NCBI RefSeq assembly: GCF_020283565.1
Contig: NC_060061.1
Location: 41,763,362 to 41,827,361, forward strand
DNA length: 64,000 nt
Direction of reading: 5' to 3'
From: Trifolium pratense
Taxonomy: Eukaryota > Streptophyta > Magnoliopsida > Fabales > Fabaceae
Below, one piece after another: positions 44,525 through 55,841 of this stretch. The translations under genes were made by a program, and so were the position numbers. Each line of letters begins with the position of its first letter. Positions within the stretch are counted from its first letter, which is position 1. The notes under the pieces are model-generated. The model was given only the letters and a program-made list of their open reading frames with translations. It was not told the origin of the DNA and did no database searches.

Positions 44525-47500
44525 TTTTTTTTCCAATTATCACTATTTTTTTATTGAGTTTCCCACTTGTGAGATTGTGAGTTGAAGATTTTACTGTGAG
44601 ACGGACACAATTTTCAAAAGTCAAAACTGCTTCAAGCAAAATCGAAAGCATACTATGACGATCAATATGTTTCTATATCATTTGCAATCGACACTTTTGG
44701 CTTTCTAGTACTAGAAAATGTAAACCTTTTGAAAATAGTTCAAAATGTCATGCATAGTAATGTTGTGTCGCATAGGTCTATGAATGTAGTTTTTCAAATA
44801 TTAAATTTTGTTATATAAAAAAATTTAGCGGGGTAGCTTATAGTTCGTCTGCCTTTTGTTCATGCGTAAAAAACAAATTTCGTAAAAAACTAGCGATTGA
44901 TTATTCAAAGTTCATATGGAATTTGAATTAAATTCATAAATTCAAAAAAGTTATTTCTATTTTTTGTTCACAACGGTGCCTATTTTTTTTAGAGAAATGT
45001 TGTAATACCCTATTTTATTTTTTTAGATAGCTTTTGCACGCCGTAAAACTGGGTAGATGGTGTCGTTGCCGCCTGTCTCCATCTAGGAGGAGATGGCACC
45101 ACTCCCAATTCCTCTGTCTTCGTGCAGTTTTTGTTTTATTTTTCATCTTGGTATAGTGTTTGCTTTTCCGACTTGCTATGGTGTTCGTTTGATTGAATTG
45201 GTTGATCAATTTTGATAAACTACATGCATATATGCAGTGGTCAATTGTAACACTTAAAAAGTAACGAAGAATGTATTAATTGACCGTTTACGAAAATCAA
45301 AGTATGTTTGTTAAAAATAATCGCAGAAATGCACTTAGAGGTAGATTTAATACTAAACATACCTAATTTAATCATGCATGTAAAACTTAAAACAGAGTTT
45401 ATATTGTGCAATCAACTCTTCATTGACAAAGACAGCCTAGACGCATATGGTTTAGAATACAAGTTTCATAATTCATACTAGTGTTTTATGGGACGTCACT
45501 GGGAGAGAAAGAGGATAGAAAATCATCAATTATAAATTGGAAATTTATTTCTCCCGGAAAGGTGTTTTTAGTTTAGACTAAATAATTGAAACTTGAAAGG
45601 ATGTGTTTGATAAAATAAAATTCAAATCGCATAAACAAAAAAACAAAAACAAAAAAGTGTATGTTATTTGTATTTATATATCCAAACAACTACGCTACTA
45701 GCTTTGAACAGTTTACATGGCCGAATGGCATATTCCTTCTTTGTTTTTTTTAGTGGAAAAGTCAGTCATGAATGAAAACGATAGGCACTAGAGAAGCAAG
45801 CAATTAATTCCAAATCATATATCCAACATATTTATCATCTATCTATTAGAGCCGTTATCTAAGATAAATTGATTTAGGTGGTAAAAAATTTGTGTCATTT
45901 AAGTAATTGGTCAAAGATTATGTCTTTTGTGTATGTTAAAATTTTGGTCCTTAAAGACATCTCCGTTAATCAGTTTGGTTTCTTAAAGACATTTCCGTTA
46001 ATCAATTTGGTGTTTTACCAAACTGATTAACGGAAATGTCTTTAAGAGACATATTTGGACTTTTTTTCTTTAAGGGACCTATATTCAGACATTTTTTTCC
46101 TTTGAGGGACCAATGTAAAACAAAAAATGTCTTTAAAGAACTATTTTACTAATTAAGCCAAAATAATATCACTCTTATTATTTTTTTATGTATTAAATAT
46201 GACTCTTTAAATCATGCATGTCATGCGAGAATAAATATTATATATGATTGAAATATAAAGTGATTGTATTGTAAATTTTAAGCTTGCTATTTTATTTTTA
46301 CCAAAACCCCTGTTACATAATTTATCTATTATTTATTAAATAATTTATTATATTTGAATAATTGCATAAAATTTTGTAATATTGTATTATTTTATCAAAA
46401 TATAATTACTTATATGTTTCATATCTCATATATTTTCATGTATTCTTCGGTATACCTGCTAGCAAAAATCCACTTTTAAAATAATTGATGCACTTGATCT
46501 ATAATATAGATAGAATATTGAACCTTATTAAAATATTCATGGTGTAAAAAATTGTTATCCGTCAAATTATTAACACTACTGTTGTTATTAAAAAAATTAA
46601 GTGTCTCTCTAAATATTTAGAAATATCATATTGTATTTATTACTGATACTAATATGATATTATATGTATTTATAAAAAGATTTATGCTCTTTGTCAAAAA
46701 CAATTATTTGAATCGACATTTTTTTTTGAGATTTTGAATCATTCAAGTAGGTAAAACCGTACGAGTTTAAATAATTTTACCGATTTTACAGAGAGTCAAA
46801 TCGTGTAAATTCATTTTGAACTGCGATTTTACTCAAAACTATTTTAGCTTTGATTTAACATGAAAGGCATTCCTGAAAACATCAATTCGATAGAGTATAC
46901 GATTTAAAAAACGAGATTTTAATAACTTTTGGTACATTAATAAAAATATTAGAAAATTATTTTTTAATTGAATTACTATCATCTTGCTTTGTAGATTTAC
47001 TTTTTATATCCATTGTCTCCATTATTTTTATCATAAGTGAGAGAGACAATTAAAATATAATAAAAAAAATCAAAATATTTTAAAAGATTTTTCAACCACT
47101 TTTTGTTGTATCTACCATCCCAAATCAACCAAATAAAAATCGATACGGATCAGTGTGTACCATACGAATGGCTAATGCGTACAAATATTCGGAGGATCCG
47201 ACTCTATATCAAGAAAGATCAAGCACCTTATTCAAAAGGATGAAGAGACTATGACCAAAGCCTTTTGCTAGAAAACAAATGGTTAAGGAACGATGCATAT
47301 GAGAATGTCAAAGAGGATCTGCCGCAAGGGGTGAAAACATGCAAAGAGATGTTGCACATGAGAAGAAGAGGGATATGAAGAGGCACTGGAAAGAGGTAGT
47401 GGTGTTTGAGTCTCATGATCACAAGATGATCACAAGTGGAAATGACGATGAACAAGCACATATTTAGCAAAAAAAATAAAGAATTAAGATGGTTTTGATC

Positions 47501-47785
47501 CGTCATAAATCATATTGGGTTTTCATTTTTTGAACGAGGTCATTTAATAGATTCTACCTTCACAAACAACCATGTTAATTTGATTGTTATAATAGTTTTT
47601 GTAAGATAAAAAAAAATAAAAAAAAAATAAACATAAATAATAAATTTAGACTTTGAAAAATTAAGCTAGTGATTTTAAAAATTTAATTTTGATTTCAAAC
47701 TAGTCGAAGATAAGTTATATAGGACATATAATTTATTCTTGTTTATGTATTAATTAAATCCTATTAACTATATAATAGAATTATG
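44525..47785. other. AT-rich gene-free stretch with one strong hairpin
   Basis: I see no credible gene. At 45985-46043 an inverted repeat (aaagacatttccgttaatca / tgattaacggaaatgtcttt, five-base-scale loop around gtttt) could fold into a long hairpin. A second partial copy of the arm precedes it (gacatctccgttaatcagtt, about 45956). The 47.2-47.5 kb segment is less AT-rich, but its open frames show no family motif. Confidence 0.5.
45985..46043. repeat. 27-bp-arm inverted repeat (hairpin)
   Basis: The arms pair almost perfectly around a short loop. The flanking ggtccttaaagacat (about 45951) and tttaagggacctatat (about 46070) are also loosely inverted, suggesting the core of a small foldback MITE of about 190 bases. 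Confidence 0.7.
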
Positions 47786-47790
47786 ATACC

Positions 47791-47932
47791 AACGATGAAT
47801 TGGTTCAAGTGGTAAGGGTTTTGGTTCTCTTAAGTATGTGGTCAGGGGTTCGATTCCTGACTCATGTGTATGGAGAAAATTCAATTGGGAGAGGAGAACC
47901 CACCTTGTGTATCCATCAGGTTCGCCATCTTT
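47791..47932 (+). mobile_element. tRNA-derived SINE, family A, copy 3
   Basis: Best-kept copy of the family: A-box-like tggttcaagtggtaaggg, B box ggggttcgattcctgac, then atggagaaaattcaattggg and caccttgtgtatccatcagg. No tRNA cloverleaf is seen. Confidence 0.7.
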
Positions 47933-48219
47933 TTTGGCTTAAATGCAATTTTGATTCCTCTGTTTTCAATTTTTTGAAGTTTCGATTCTCCTATTTTAAA
48001 AGTCATATATTTTGGTCCCAATTTTAATTTTTCTTGAGTTTTGTTCCCCACTCAATTTTAGAGTCAATTTTGATGATGTGTCAAAAACATTAATGATGTG
48101 GCACTGCACACTTGACTAAAACATTAGTCATGTTATTAAATTTTTCTTCTATTTCAACAATACTTTTTTAAAAAATATTTTACTTATTAAAATAATAGTA
48201 TTTGTTTTTTGGTGCAGCC

Positions 48220-48444
48220 TTGGATCTTATTGATGATGCTAAGCACAATGACTTTCATACACGTGCAACATTGATTTCGCTCATTAGGAAGCTCCCTTCT
48301 CTTTCTTGAGAAGTTTCTTTTAATCATACTTTGAGAGAAGACAACGAATGCGCTGATTGGTTGGCAAAATTTAGGGCCACTAACGTCTGGAGTTCTCCTC
48401 CTGCACAATTGAATATCATTCATCTTGCTTGCGGATACCTCTAG
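48220..48444 (+). pseudogene. RNase H-domain fragment, likely from a LINE-type element
   Basis: A frame from 48220 to the TAG at 48442 reads LDLIDDAKHNDFHTRATLIS, then FNHTLREDNECADWLAKF. The latter fits the H-x-x-RE-x-N-x-x-AD-x-LAK core of the plant RNase H-like domain found in non-LTR elements and related host genes. An in-frame TGA at 48307-48309 breaks it. There is no upstream reverse transcriptase, so it is an isolated remnant. A poly-T run follows about 20 bases after the stop. Confidence 0.65.
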
Positions 48445-48855
48445 GATCCTAAGGCAGCGGATTGGTTTTTTTTTTTTTCCTCTATTTTTGTTTTTTTATT
48501 TCCCTTTGATAAAAAAAATAATAGTATTTTTTTTGGTACATAAAATAATAGTCTATTAAATTAAAATAAATATTATTGAAACATCAGTATCAATTATTCA
48601 AAAGGTAAATCACATCCTTTAAACCTTCAATGGCATGTAAGTTTTTAGAATTTGGGATTGTGAAGTAGTTAGAGTCTTTGATTGAAAATTCACATAAATC
48701 TATTTTAATGGAAACCTAACCTTATTAAAATGGAGATACTATGAATTTTAATATTATAGTAGAAATATATACCGTTTGATTTGTTAATTTTAGGGAAGAA
48801 ATTATGACCGGTTCTTTGAGCAATTGCCTTCTTTAGATTGGAATTGGAACATTAA

Positions 48856-49094
48856 TGATAAGGCAAATGGTACTTCTTGACTTTCATTGATCATAGCAAG
48901 GCCTTATATAGCCAATGTACAAGATACAAGTTAGTTACAACAAACTTAACAACCTCAAACTAAGCTAACTTGCGCCTTAAGCTTCAGCTGCAACACGCGC
49001 GTGCCTTGACAGCAGGCCTGGCTCATAGGCTTGGCAAGCTTGCTCATGAGCATTGCATCTAACTAGCTTACATTTGATCAATACACACCTAACA
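48856..49094 (-). repeat. 3' LTR of Copia 2
   Basis: 239 bp. On + it begins TGATAAGG and ends CTAACA. It lacks the 9-bp duplication of its partner. Confidence 0.95.
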
Positions 49095-49171
49095 TTGCCT
49101 CTCCTAAACTGAACCATGTCAAGGCTTCAGTTTATGTCTTCAAGCTTACACAATCCAAGCATATCTCTGAA

Positions 49172-52100
49172 CTAGCAAAAACTCTCAAGGGATAAGGCCT
49201 TAGTCATAATATCTGCAGTTTGCTCAAAGGATGAGCAATGTAGCAGCTGTACCTTTCCATCTTTGGTCAAATCTCTGAGAAAATGAAACCTAACATCAAT
49301 ATGTTTACTCCTTCCATGCATCACTGGATTCTTTGACAGTTTGATTGTGGAGCTGTTGTCACAATACAATGTAATACAATCCTTTTTCCTGCTGCTGATG
49401 TGATCAAGTATTCTACTTAACCAAACGGCTTGACAAGCACAGTTGGCTGCTGCTATGAATTCAGCTTCAGTTGTTGACAGGGTCACAATTGGCTGTTTTT
49501 TGGAACACCAGGACACAGCTTTTGAACCAATCATGAACACATACCCTGATGTACTCTTTCTATCATCAAGGTCTCCAGCATAATCTGAATCTGACCACCC
49601 AACCAGCTCATCATCCTTTCCCTTTTCAAACCACAAACCATAGCTCACAGTCCCTTTCACATACCTAAGTATTCTTTTCACTGCTGCAACATGAAGTTCT
49701 GTAGGCCTCTCCATAAATCTAGCTACTAAACAAACTGAAAATGCTAAATCAGGTCTAGTGGCAAGCAGATACATCAGACAACCTACCATTTGCTTATAGC
49801 TGGTTGAGTCACAAGCTATTCCATCTTCATCTTTCTTCAATTTGTTTCCAGGCACAATAGGGTTGCATACACTATTGCAGCTTTCCATATTGAACCTTTT
49901 TAGAACCTCACAAGCATACTTCTGCTGAAACATGAAGATCCCTTCTTTTGTTTGTTTTACTTCAATCCCAAGGAAGTATCTCATCTTGCCTAAGTCAGTC
50001 ATAGCAAAGTTTCTTTCCATTGATGTTTTGAATTTATCAAATAGGGTTTGATCATTGCCTGTAAAGATGAGATCATCTACATACAATCTCACAATAATGA
50101 TTCTCCCATCTGATTCTTTCTTTACAAACAATGTGTGTTCATGAGTACACTTGACAAAACCTTCTCTGCAGAAGTAGGCTTCAATCTTGCTATACCAAGC
50201 TCTTGGAACCTGCTTCAGACCATAGAGAGACTTCTTCAGTCTATACACCATCTCCTTTTCTTTCTTCTGATAGCCTAATGGTTGCTCCACATATACAGTT
50301 TCATCTAATTCACCATGTAAAAAGGCACTTTTCACATCAAGTTGAAACACATACCAGTGGTTTGTTGCAGCTATAGCTAGTATTGTCCTTATGGTGTCCC
50401 ATCTGGCCACAGGTGCAAATACCTCATTGTAATCAATGCCATGCTGCTGAGAATACCCTTTTGCAACTAATCTAGCTTTATGTTTCTCAATCTTTCCTTC
50501 CTCATTTTACTTAGTCTTATAAACCCATTTAACACCAATTTTCTTTGCTCCAGCAGGTAAATGTGTTAGTTCCCAGGTGTCATTGCTTTCAATTGCTGCT
50601 ATTTCTGTGTCCATGGCCTTTTTCCATACATCATGTTTAGCTGCATCATTGTATGTCATTGGATCTTCACTAGGGCTGAAAAAGGCTTGACTGTCACTAC
50701 TTTCTCCTGTTTCATAATCTCCAACCTCATAGTCATTCAAATAACCAGGTTTCTTTAAAACTCTTTTGCCTAGTTCATTTACCTCATTGTTTCCCTCTTC
50801 TTCTGAATCAGATACAGTTAGATCCATTTCTTCACTGAGGGGATTGCTGGCATTACTAGCATCATCAGGTGCATGAACTTGTGCATCATTTGAATGATCA
50901 TGATGACTGCTTGTTGAACAAGTTTCTACATCAATTTCACAGTCAATCACTTGCTGACTTGAATTTGATTTCTCAGTTACCTTGTTCTCCCAATTTCACT
51001 GCTTTTTCTCATCAAATCTAACATCTTTGCTAACAATAATTCTTTTCTTTACAGGATCAAACAGCTTGTATGCTTTTGATTCTTCACTTATACCTAAGTG
51101 AACACATATTATGCTTTTGTCATCTAGCTTTTTCCTCAGATTATCTGGTATATGCACATAGGCAATGCAGCCAAAAATTTTTAAGTGGCTTACAGATGGC
51201 TTGATCCCACTCCAAGCTTCTTCAGGTGTGACATCTTTTACTGCAAAAGTAAGGGATCTATTAAGCAGATATACAGACCAATTCACTGCTTCAGGCCAAA
51301 AGGTTTTTGGTACACTTCTTTCACTAAGCATACACCTGACCATATTCATAATGGTTCTATTTTTCCTTTCTGATACTCCATTTTGATGAGGAGTATAAGC
51401 AGCTGTGAGTTGCCTCTTAATTCCATGAAGATCACAAAATTCACTGAACTCATTTGAGGTATATTCACCACCTCTGTCTGTTCTTAAGCACTGAATGGAC
51501 TCTTTTGCCTCATTTTCAACCATCACTTTGAATTTCTTGAACATTGCTAGAGCTTCTGACTTTTCATTCATGAAGTAGATCCATGTTCTTCTGCTTAGAT
51601 CATCTGTGAAAGTGATGAAATACCTCTTTCTTCCATTTGACTCAGGGTTAATAGGTCCACATATATCTGAGTGAACAAGTTCAAGCTTGGTACTAGCTCT
51701 CCATGAGCTTTTCTTTGGCACATTTTGTCTCTGCTGTTTACCCTTCATACAATTGGAGCACTCCTCTTTTGGCTGTTTCAATTTTGGCAAACCAATCACC
51801 ATTTCCTTATGAGCCAGCACATTCATACCCTTGAAACTGAGATGGCCATACCTCTGATGCCATAAGTTGGCATTGTCATTGCTATCTCTTGAAGCATTCA
51901 TGCAGTGAGGGACTATAACTGGTGCTTTGATAACAAACATTCTATTCATTGTCATGTGTGTGGCCATGATCAACCCTTTTTCCTCATGAAAAACTTTGCA
52001 AGTATCATTCTTAAAGATAACAGTTAGGTTCTTTTGCTGTAATTGGCCTATGCTTAACAAATTATTCTTCAGGCCAGGCAAATAGTAAACATTTGTAAGT

Positions 52101-53197
52101 ACTTGAGTAAAACGTTCAATATGCAATTTTAGGTTACCTTTTCCTTCAACTGCCATCTTTGAATCATCACCAAGCTTAACTGAATCTTTGAAAGTGCCAT
52201 CATATTCAAAGAGCCAGTTCTTATTTCCCACCATATGATTGCTGCAGCCAGAATCCAAGAACCACAGGTCATTCTTTGCATCAGAAATGGTTGAATCTTG
52301 AGATTCATTGGATTTTGTTCCTTGAGCCATTAGCAAGATTTCTCCCCTATCATCAAACTCAGCATACTCAGCATAGTTTGCATTGTCTTCCTCCCAATTA
52401 GGACACTCTGACTGAAAATGACCTAACTTATGACATTTATAGAATTCAACTAGTTCTTTGTTGAATTTTGCTCCTCTTCCTCCCCTACCACGGCCTCTAC
52501 CACGACCCCTTGCATGAGAGTTATCTCCTCTACCTCCTGAGCCTCTTCCACCATTAGAAACCTTCAGAATTTGCTCTTGTTCATCTTTCTGATGCTTCAT
52601 TCTTTGTTCTTGAACCAGCAGGCTGCTTTGCAGCTGATCCACAGTCATTGTGGTGGTATCATTAGACTCTTCAATTGAGCACACCACATAATTGAACCTT
52701 GAGGTTAAAGATCTCAAGATCTTTTCAACTATTGTGCTCTGAGTGATGGTGTCACCATGGCTTGTCATCTTGTTTGCAATACTCAGTGTTCTTGAAAAAT
52801 ATTCATCAATAGACTCACCAATTCGCATGTTCAGCATCTCAAATTCTTTCCTCAGAGCTTGCAGCTGAGCTCTCTTGACCTTGGTGGATCCACAATACTT
52901 CTGGCGCATTGAATCTCATATCTCTTTTGCAGTGCCTCGAGTGAGGATTGTTTCAAGAATGAATCTTTCTATTGCTTGAAACAAAAAATTCTTTGCTTTT
53001 AAATCTTTCAACTTGCTCTCTCTTGCAGCTTGAATTTGATCTTGAGTTGCTCCTGTAGGAGCCTCAATCACTCCATCCTCGATGAGACTCCAATACTCTT
53101 TGGATCTCAAGAGATTCTCCATTAACATTGACCAGTGATCATAGTGTCCATCAAACTTGGGAATTGATGGTTGCAGGTAGTTGCTTGAATCCGCCAT
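49172..53197 (-). pseudogene. Copia 2 gag-pol with three in-frame stops
   Basis: One frame runs from the ATG at 53197 to the stop at 49172 (1341 codons) with no frameshift but three stops: TGA at 52916-52918 in gag, TGA at 50996-50998 between integrase and RT, and TAA at 50507-50509 at the RT start. Gag starts MADSSNYLQPSIPKFDGHYD. The CCHC knuckle is FYKCHKLGHFQSEC, with Phe in place of the first Cys. Protease is DSGCSNHM. Integrase has HQRYGH...CSNC, SDICGP, RTDRGGEY and SERKNRT. RT has YVDDLIFTG, and RNase H has WSDSDYAGD and CDNSST. As it stands it cannot make a full polyprotein. Confidence 0.93.
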
Positions 53198-53277
53198 GGA
53201 ATCTTCAAGCAAGAACGCGATGAAGAACTTTGTAACTAACTACGGTTATTGCAAAGGCTGGATCTTTAGAAGGTAAA

Positions 53278-53286
53278 CTGATACCA
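53278..53286 (-). other. Primer-binding site of Copia 2
   Basis: The reverse strand reads TGGTATCAG two bases from the LTR edge, matching the first nine bases of the initiator-Met site. The rest diverges (ttta), so the match is shorter than in Copia 1. Confidence 0.75.
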
Positions 53287-53288
53287 AT

Positions 53289-53536
53289 TGATAAGGCAAA
53301 TGGTACTTCTTGACTTTCATTGATCATAGCAAGGCCTTATATAGCCAATGTACAAGATACAAGTTAGTTACAACAAACTTAACAAACTTAACAACCTCAA
53401 ACTAAGCTAACTTGCGCCTTAAGCTTCAGCTGCAACACGCGCGTGCCTTGACAGCAGGCCTGGCTCATAGGCTTGGCAAGCTTGCTCATGAGCATTGCAT
53501 CTAACTAGCTTACATTTGATCAATACACACCTAACA
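53289..53536 (-). repeat. 5' LTR of Copia 2
   Basis: 248 bp. It contains caaacttaacaaacttaaca where the partner has one unit. A gccttatatagcc block (about 53334-53346) gives a TATA box for reverse-strand transcription. Confidence 0.95.
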
Positions 53537-53704
53537 ATTAATTCATATGATAAATGTTATACTGATTTCTACGAAAGAGTTTATGAATTGCCTATGTACA
53601 GGGTCTTGGAACAATTGTTCTACTTTATGTTAAAATAATTTTTTATACTTTAAAGATCACCATATAGATAATGCTATAATTAATTTATTGAATTGTGATT
53701 ATAA

Positions 53705-53915
53705 GTGTTTGAGATGAGCTTATGCTCCATATGGATGGGTCTAGTACCCCACAATTAATTACCCAGATGAGTTTTGTGCTACATATAAGATAGGTCTTGT
53801 ATCTCACATGAGATGAGTTTTGTGTTCCATGTAGATGTAGATGGGTCATGTACCCCATATTAGATGAGTTAGTGTTCCAGTATATATATAAAAAATGAGT
53901 TGGTGTTCCAGATGA
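53705..53915. repeat. Degenerate tandem repeat, ~45-55-bp unit
   Basis: Units built on gatgagttttgtgttccat and gatgggtctagtaccccaca recur four to five times with decay. No open frame explains the periodicity. Confidence 0.65.
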
Positions 53916-54129
53916 TGTGATGATAATCACTTCATAGAAATAGGTTCACAACTATGTTAGACACTGAGTTCTCTCACAGTATTGATCAAATTCTGTTACT
54001 TTGTGGCAAATAAAAGGAAGAAAATTTATGTTAACCACATATAGGCAATGTTTATAGCACTGCACAAGTATTTGTTTCTTTGCCACAAGTTCCTCAGCAA
54101 AATAGAGGTTCAAACTATCTTCCACAGGT

Positions 54130-54705
54130 AATCCGTTTTAAACCGAGTACCGGTACCGGGTACCGATATGCGTATGATACTTCCATGGTACGTACTCTTA
54201 AAGTACCGAGTTTTTTTTTTTGTTTTTTCATGCGGGTACACGCGTGATACTCTCATGGTACGTGTGTGGTACTCTCAAGGTACGCACGTGGTAAATATTT
54301 CATAAAAAACTATTCTCATTCTTTTTTTTTTTGCAACACTTCCCAATCTCATTCTTTTTTTATTTGTTTATTTTTTTAATAAAGATTCACTTTAGTTTAG
54401 AATTAGAATCGATTCAGTCTCTTTTTCTTTTTATTTATTTTAAAAAACAAAGCTGCATAGTCTTACTATTACTCTTAATTTCCTAAACGTGTAAACCACA
54501 ATATAACTACTTTTAAAGTTTAATTATATTACTATATTAAAAATTATTCTTTATGTTTAATTATTTGTTTTAAGAATATAATTTTATTATTTTAATTATA
54601 TAACTATATTAAAAAAAATTATACGAGCGTATCCGTACCTTAGATTTTTTTAAAATGTCGTACCACGTACCGGTATTAGGACCGGATACCAGTACCGTAT
54701 CCGCA
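54130..54705. repeat. GGTAC-rich inverted-repeat region, possible MITE
   Basis: The left side (gagtaccggtaccgggtacc, 54147-54166) and right side (taccggtattaggaccggat, then ccagtaccgtatccgcacc, to 54705) are loosely inverted and both rich in GTACC/GGTAC. Between them is AT-rich sequence. The left also carries repeated tgatactctcatggtacg units. It has no coding potential. Confidence 0.5.
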
Positions 54706-54724
54706 CCTATGCAACATAGGGTTC

Positions 54725-54855
54725 AAACAAACTCACTTGTGTCTTGGGTTGGTCTAGTGGTATTGGCTTGGAACTTGGGAGTGTGTTCCTCCTTAAGGTC
54801 TCAAGTTCAATTCTCTCGTACCAATTTGGGTTAGCTAATTTACCTTGTTAAGAAA
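54725..54855 (+). mobile_element. tRNA-derived SINE-like element, family D
   Basis: The segment ggttggtctagtggtattgg (A box) and ctcaagttcaattctctc (B box), about 55 bases apart, is followed by a short body and an A-rich end (gttaagaaaaatagagg). The phrase aaaatagaggttcaaac flanks it on both sides (about 54100 and 54855). Confidence 0.55.
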
Positions 54856-55144
54856 AATAGAGGTTCAAACAGGTATAATATGTTTTCTTTTCTTTTTTAT
54901 AATGGTTATAATATGCCGTAAAAAATGGTTATAATATGTTTTCCAAACTAGCTGAAAATTAGGTACATACAGTTGCAATGAACAAAAAAGTAAGTTGAAT
55001 CCAATTTGCATTCAAGCTATATTGGTAACTCATAAATCATAATCATAAACAAAACAATTGGTATATCATGTCAATAGGGGAAGAGTAAGAAGAGAAAAAC
55101 AAAGAAACCGAAATCATTGGTATGACGAAAGATTTTAACTTAAC

Positions 55145-55310
55145 AAGATCAATAAACTCCAATTCGAGCTTTGTGGGACCCAAACAGATGGCAAACTCTT
55201 GTAAGAGTTTTAACACTGTTGCGTTCTTGAGTCATGGATCGAACCTAAGGCCTTGGTTAAGCTAGAAGAGACTCGCGTCATCTCATCTAAATGCTCTCGG
55301 GTTTATATAT
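55145..55310 (-). mobile_element. SINE-like repeat family E, copy 2
   Basis: Shares with 30548-30722 the blocks tcgagctttgtgggacccaa, gagttttaacactgttgc, atcgaacctaaggcc and catctcatctaaatg. Confidence 0.5.
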
Positions 55311-55314
55311 ATGT

Positions 55315-55841
55315 TTTTATTCATAGAATTATAATGTTTTTCTAATTGTTATTAATTATTTAATTATGTTATAATATTTTTAAAACATTATATTTGATTT
55401 ATAGAAAAAAATTAATAACATGGAATATGTTTGCCAACATTGACAGTGCCATCATTAATGAGTTTGACACATCATCAAAAAATTTGACCAAAATGAAGTT
55501 GGGGGACTAAAATTCAGAAGAAAAAAAAAACTAAAATATGGGATCAAAAAGTTGACTTTTAAAATAGAAAAGTTGACTTTTAAAATAGGGGATAAAAAAT
55601 TCAAATTTTTCAAAATAGAGGACCAAAACGCATTAAAGCCTTTATTTTATTGTCAGGGAAAAACATAACAAGTTTCACATGTATTCCCCAAAAGCATCAA
55701 CACAGATCACAATAGTATATTATGAAACAAAATGAAAGAATAACTACGTAGTAAGCTTATTCACTCATGCATAATACACTCAAGAGGTAAAAATTGTATC
55801 ATGCTATATATATTATAGATGCATTTGTTGTTGTCCATCCT
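55315..55841. other. Spacer and probable villin 3' UTR
   Basis: I see no gene. An A-rich palindromic patch near 55545-55640 (ttgacttttaaaatagaaaa repeated as ttgacttttaaaatagggga) is a short direct repeat. Confidence 0.4.

Larger units (their letters stand above)
48856..53536 (-). mobile_element. Copia retrotransposon 2 (complete layout, coding frame broken)
   Basis: A 4681-bp reverse-strand element with short LTRs (53289-53536 as 5' LTR, 248 bp; 48856-49094 as 3' LTR, 239 bp) flanked by the 5-bp duplication ATTAA (48851-48855 and 53537-53541). The LTRs look identical except for a 9-base tandem duplication (aacttaaca) in the 5' LTR. The primer-binding site match (ctgatacca on +, 53278-53286) adjoins the 5' LTR. 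Gag-protease-integrase-RT-RNase H order is Ty1/Copia. Confidence 0.95.

Noticed and set aside
47249..47506. 85-codon reverse frame at 47.2-47.5 kb
   Set aside because: Less AT-rich than its surroundings, but no recognisable motif, start context or splice partner.
47800..48027. 75-codon forward frame
   Set aside because: It starts inside a SINE and reads through its body; there is no conservation signal.
53705..53915. CRISPR-like array
   Set aside because: Repeats are degenerate and spacers are themselves repeats; this is eukaryotic DNA, so it is an ordinary decayed tandem repeat.
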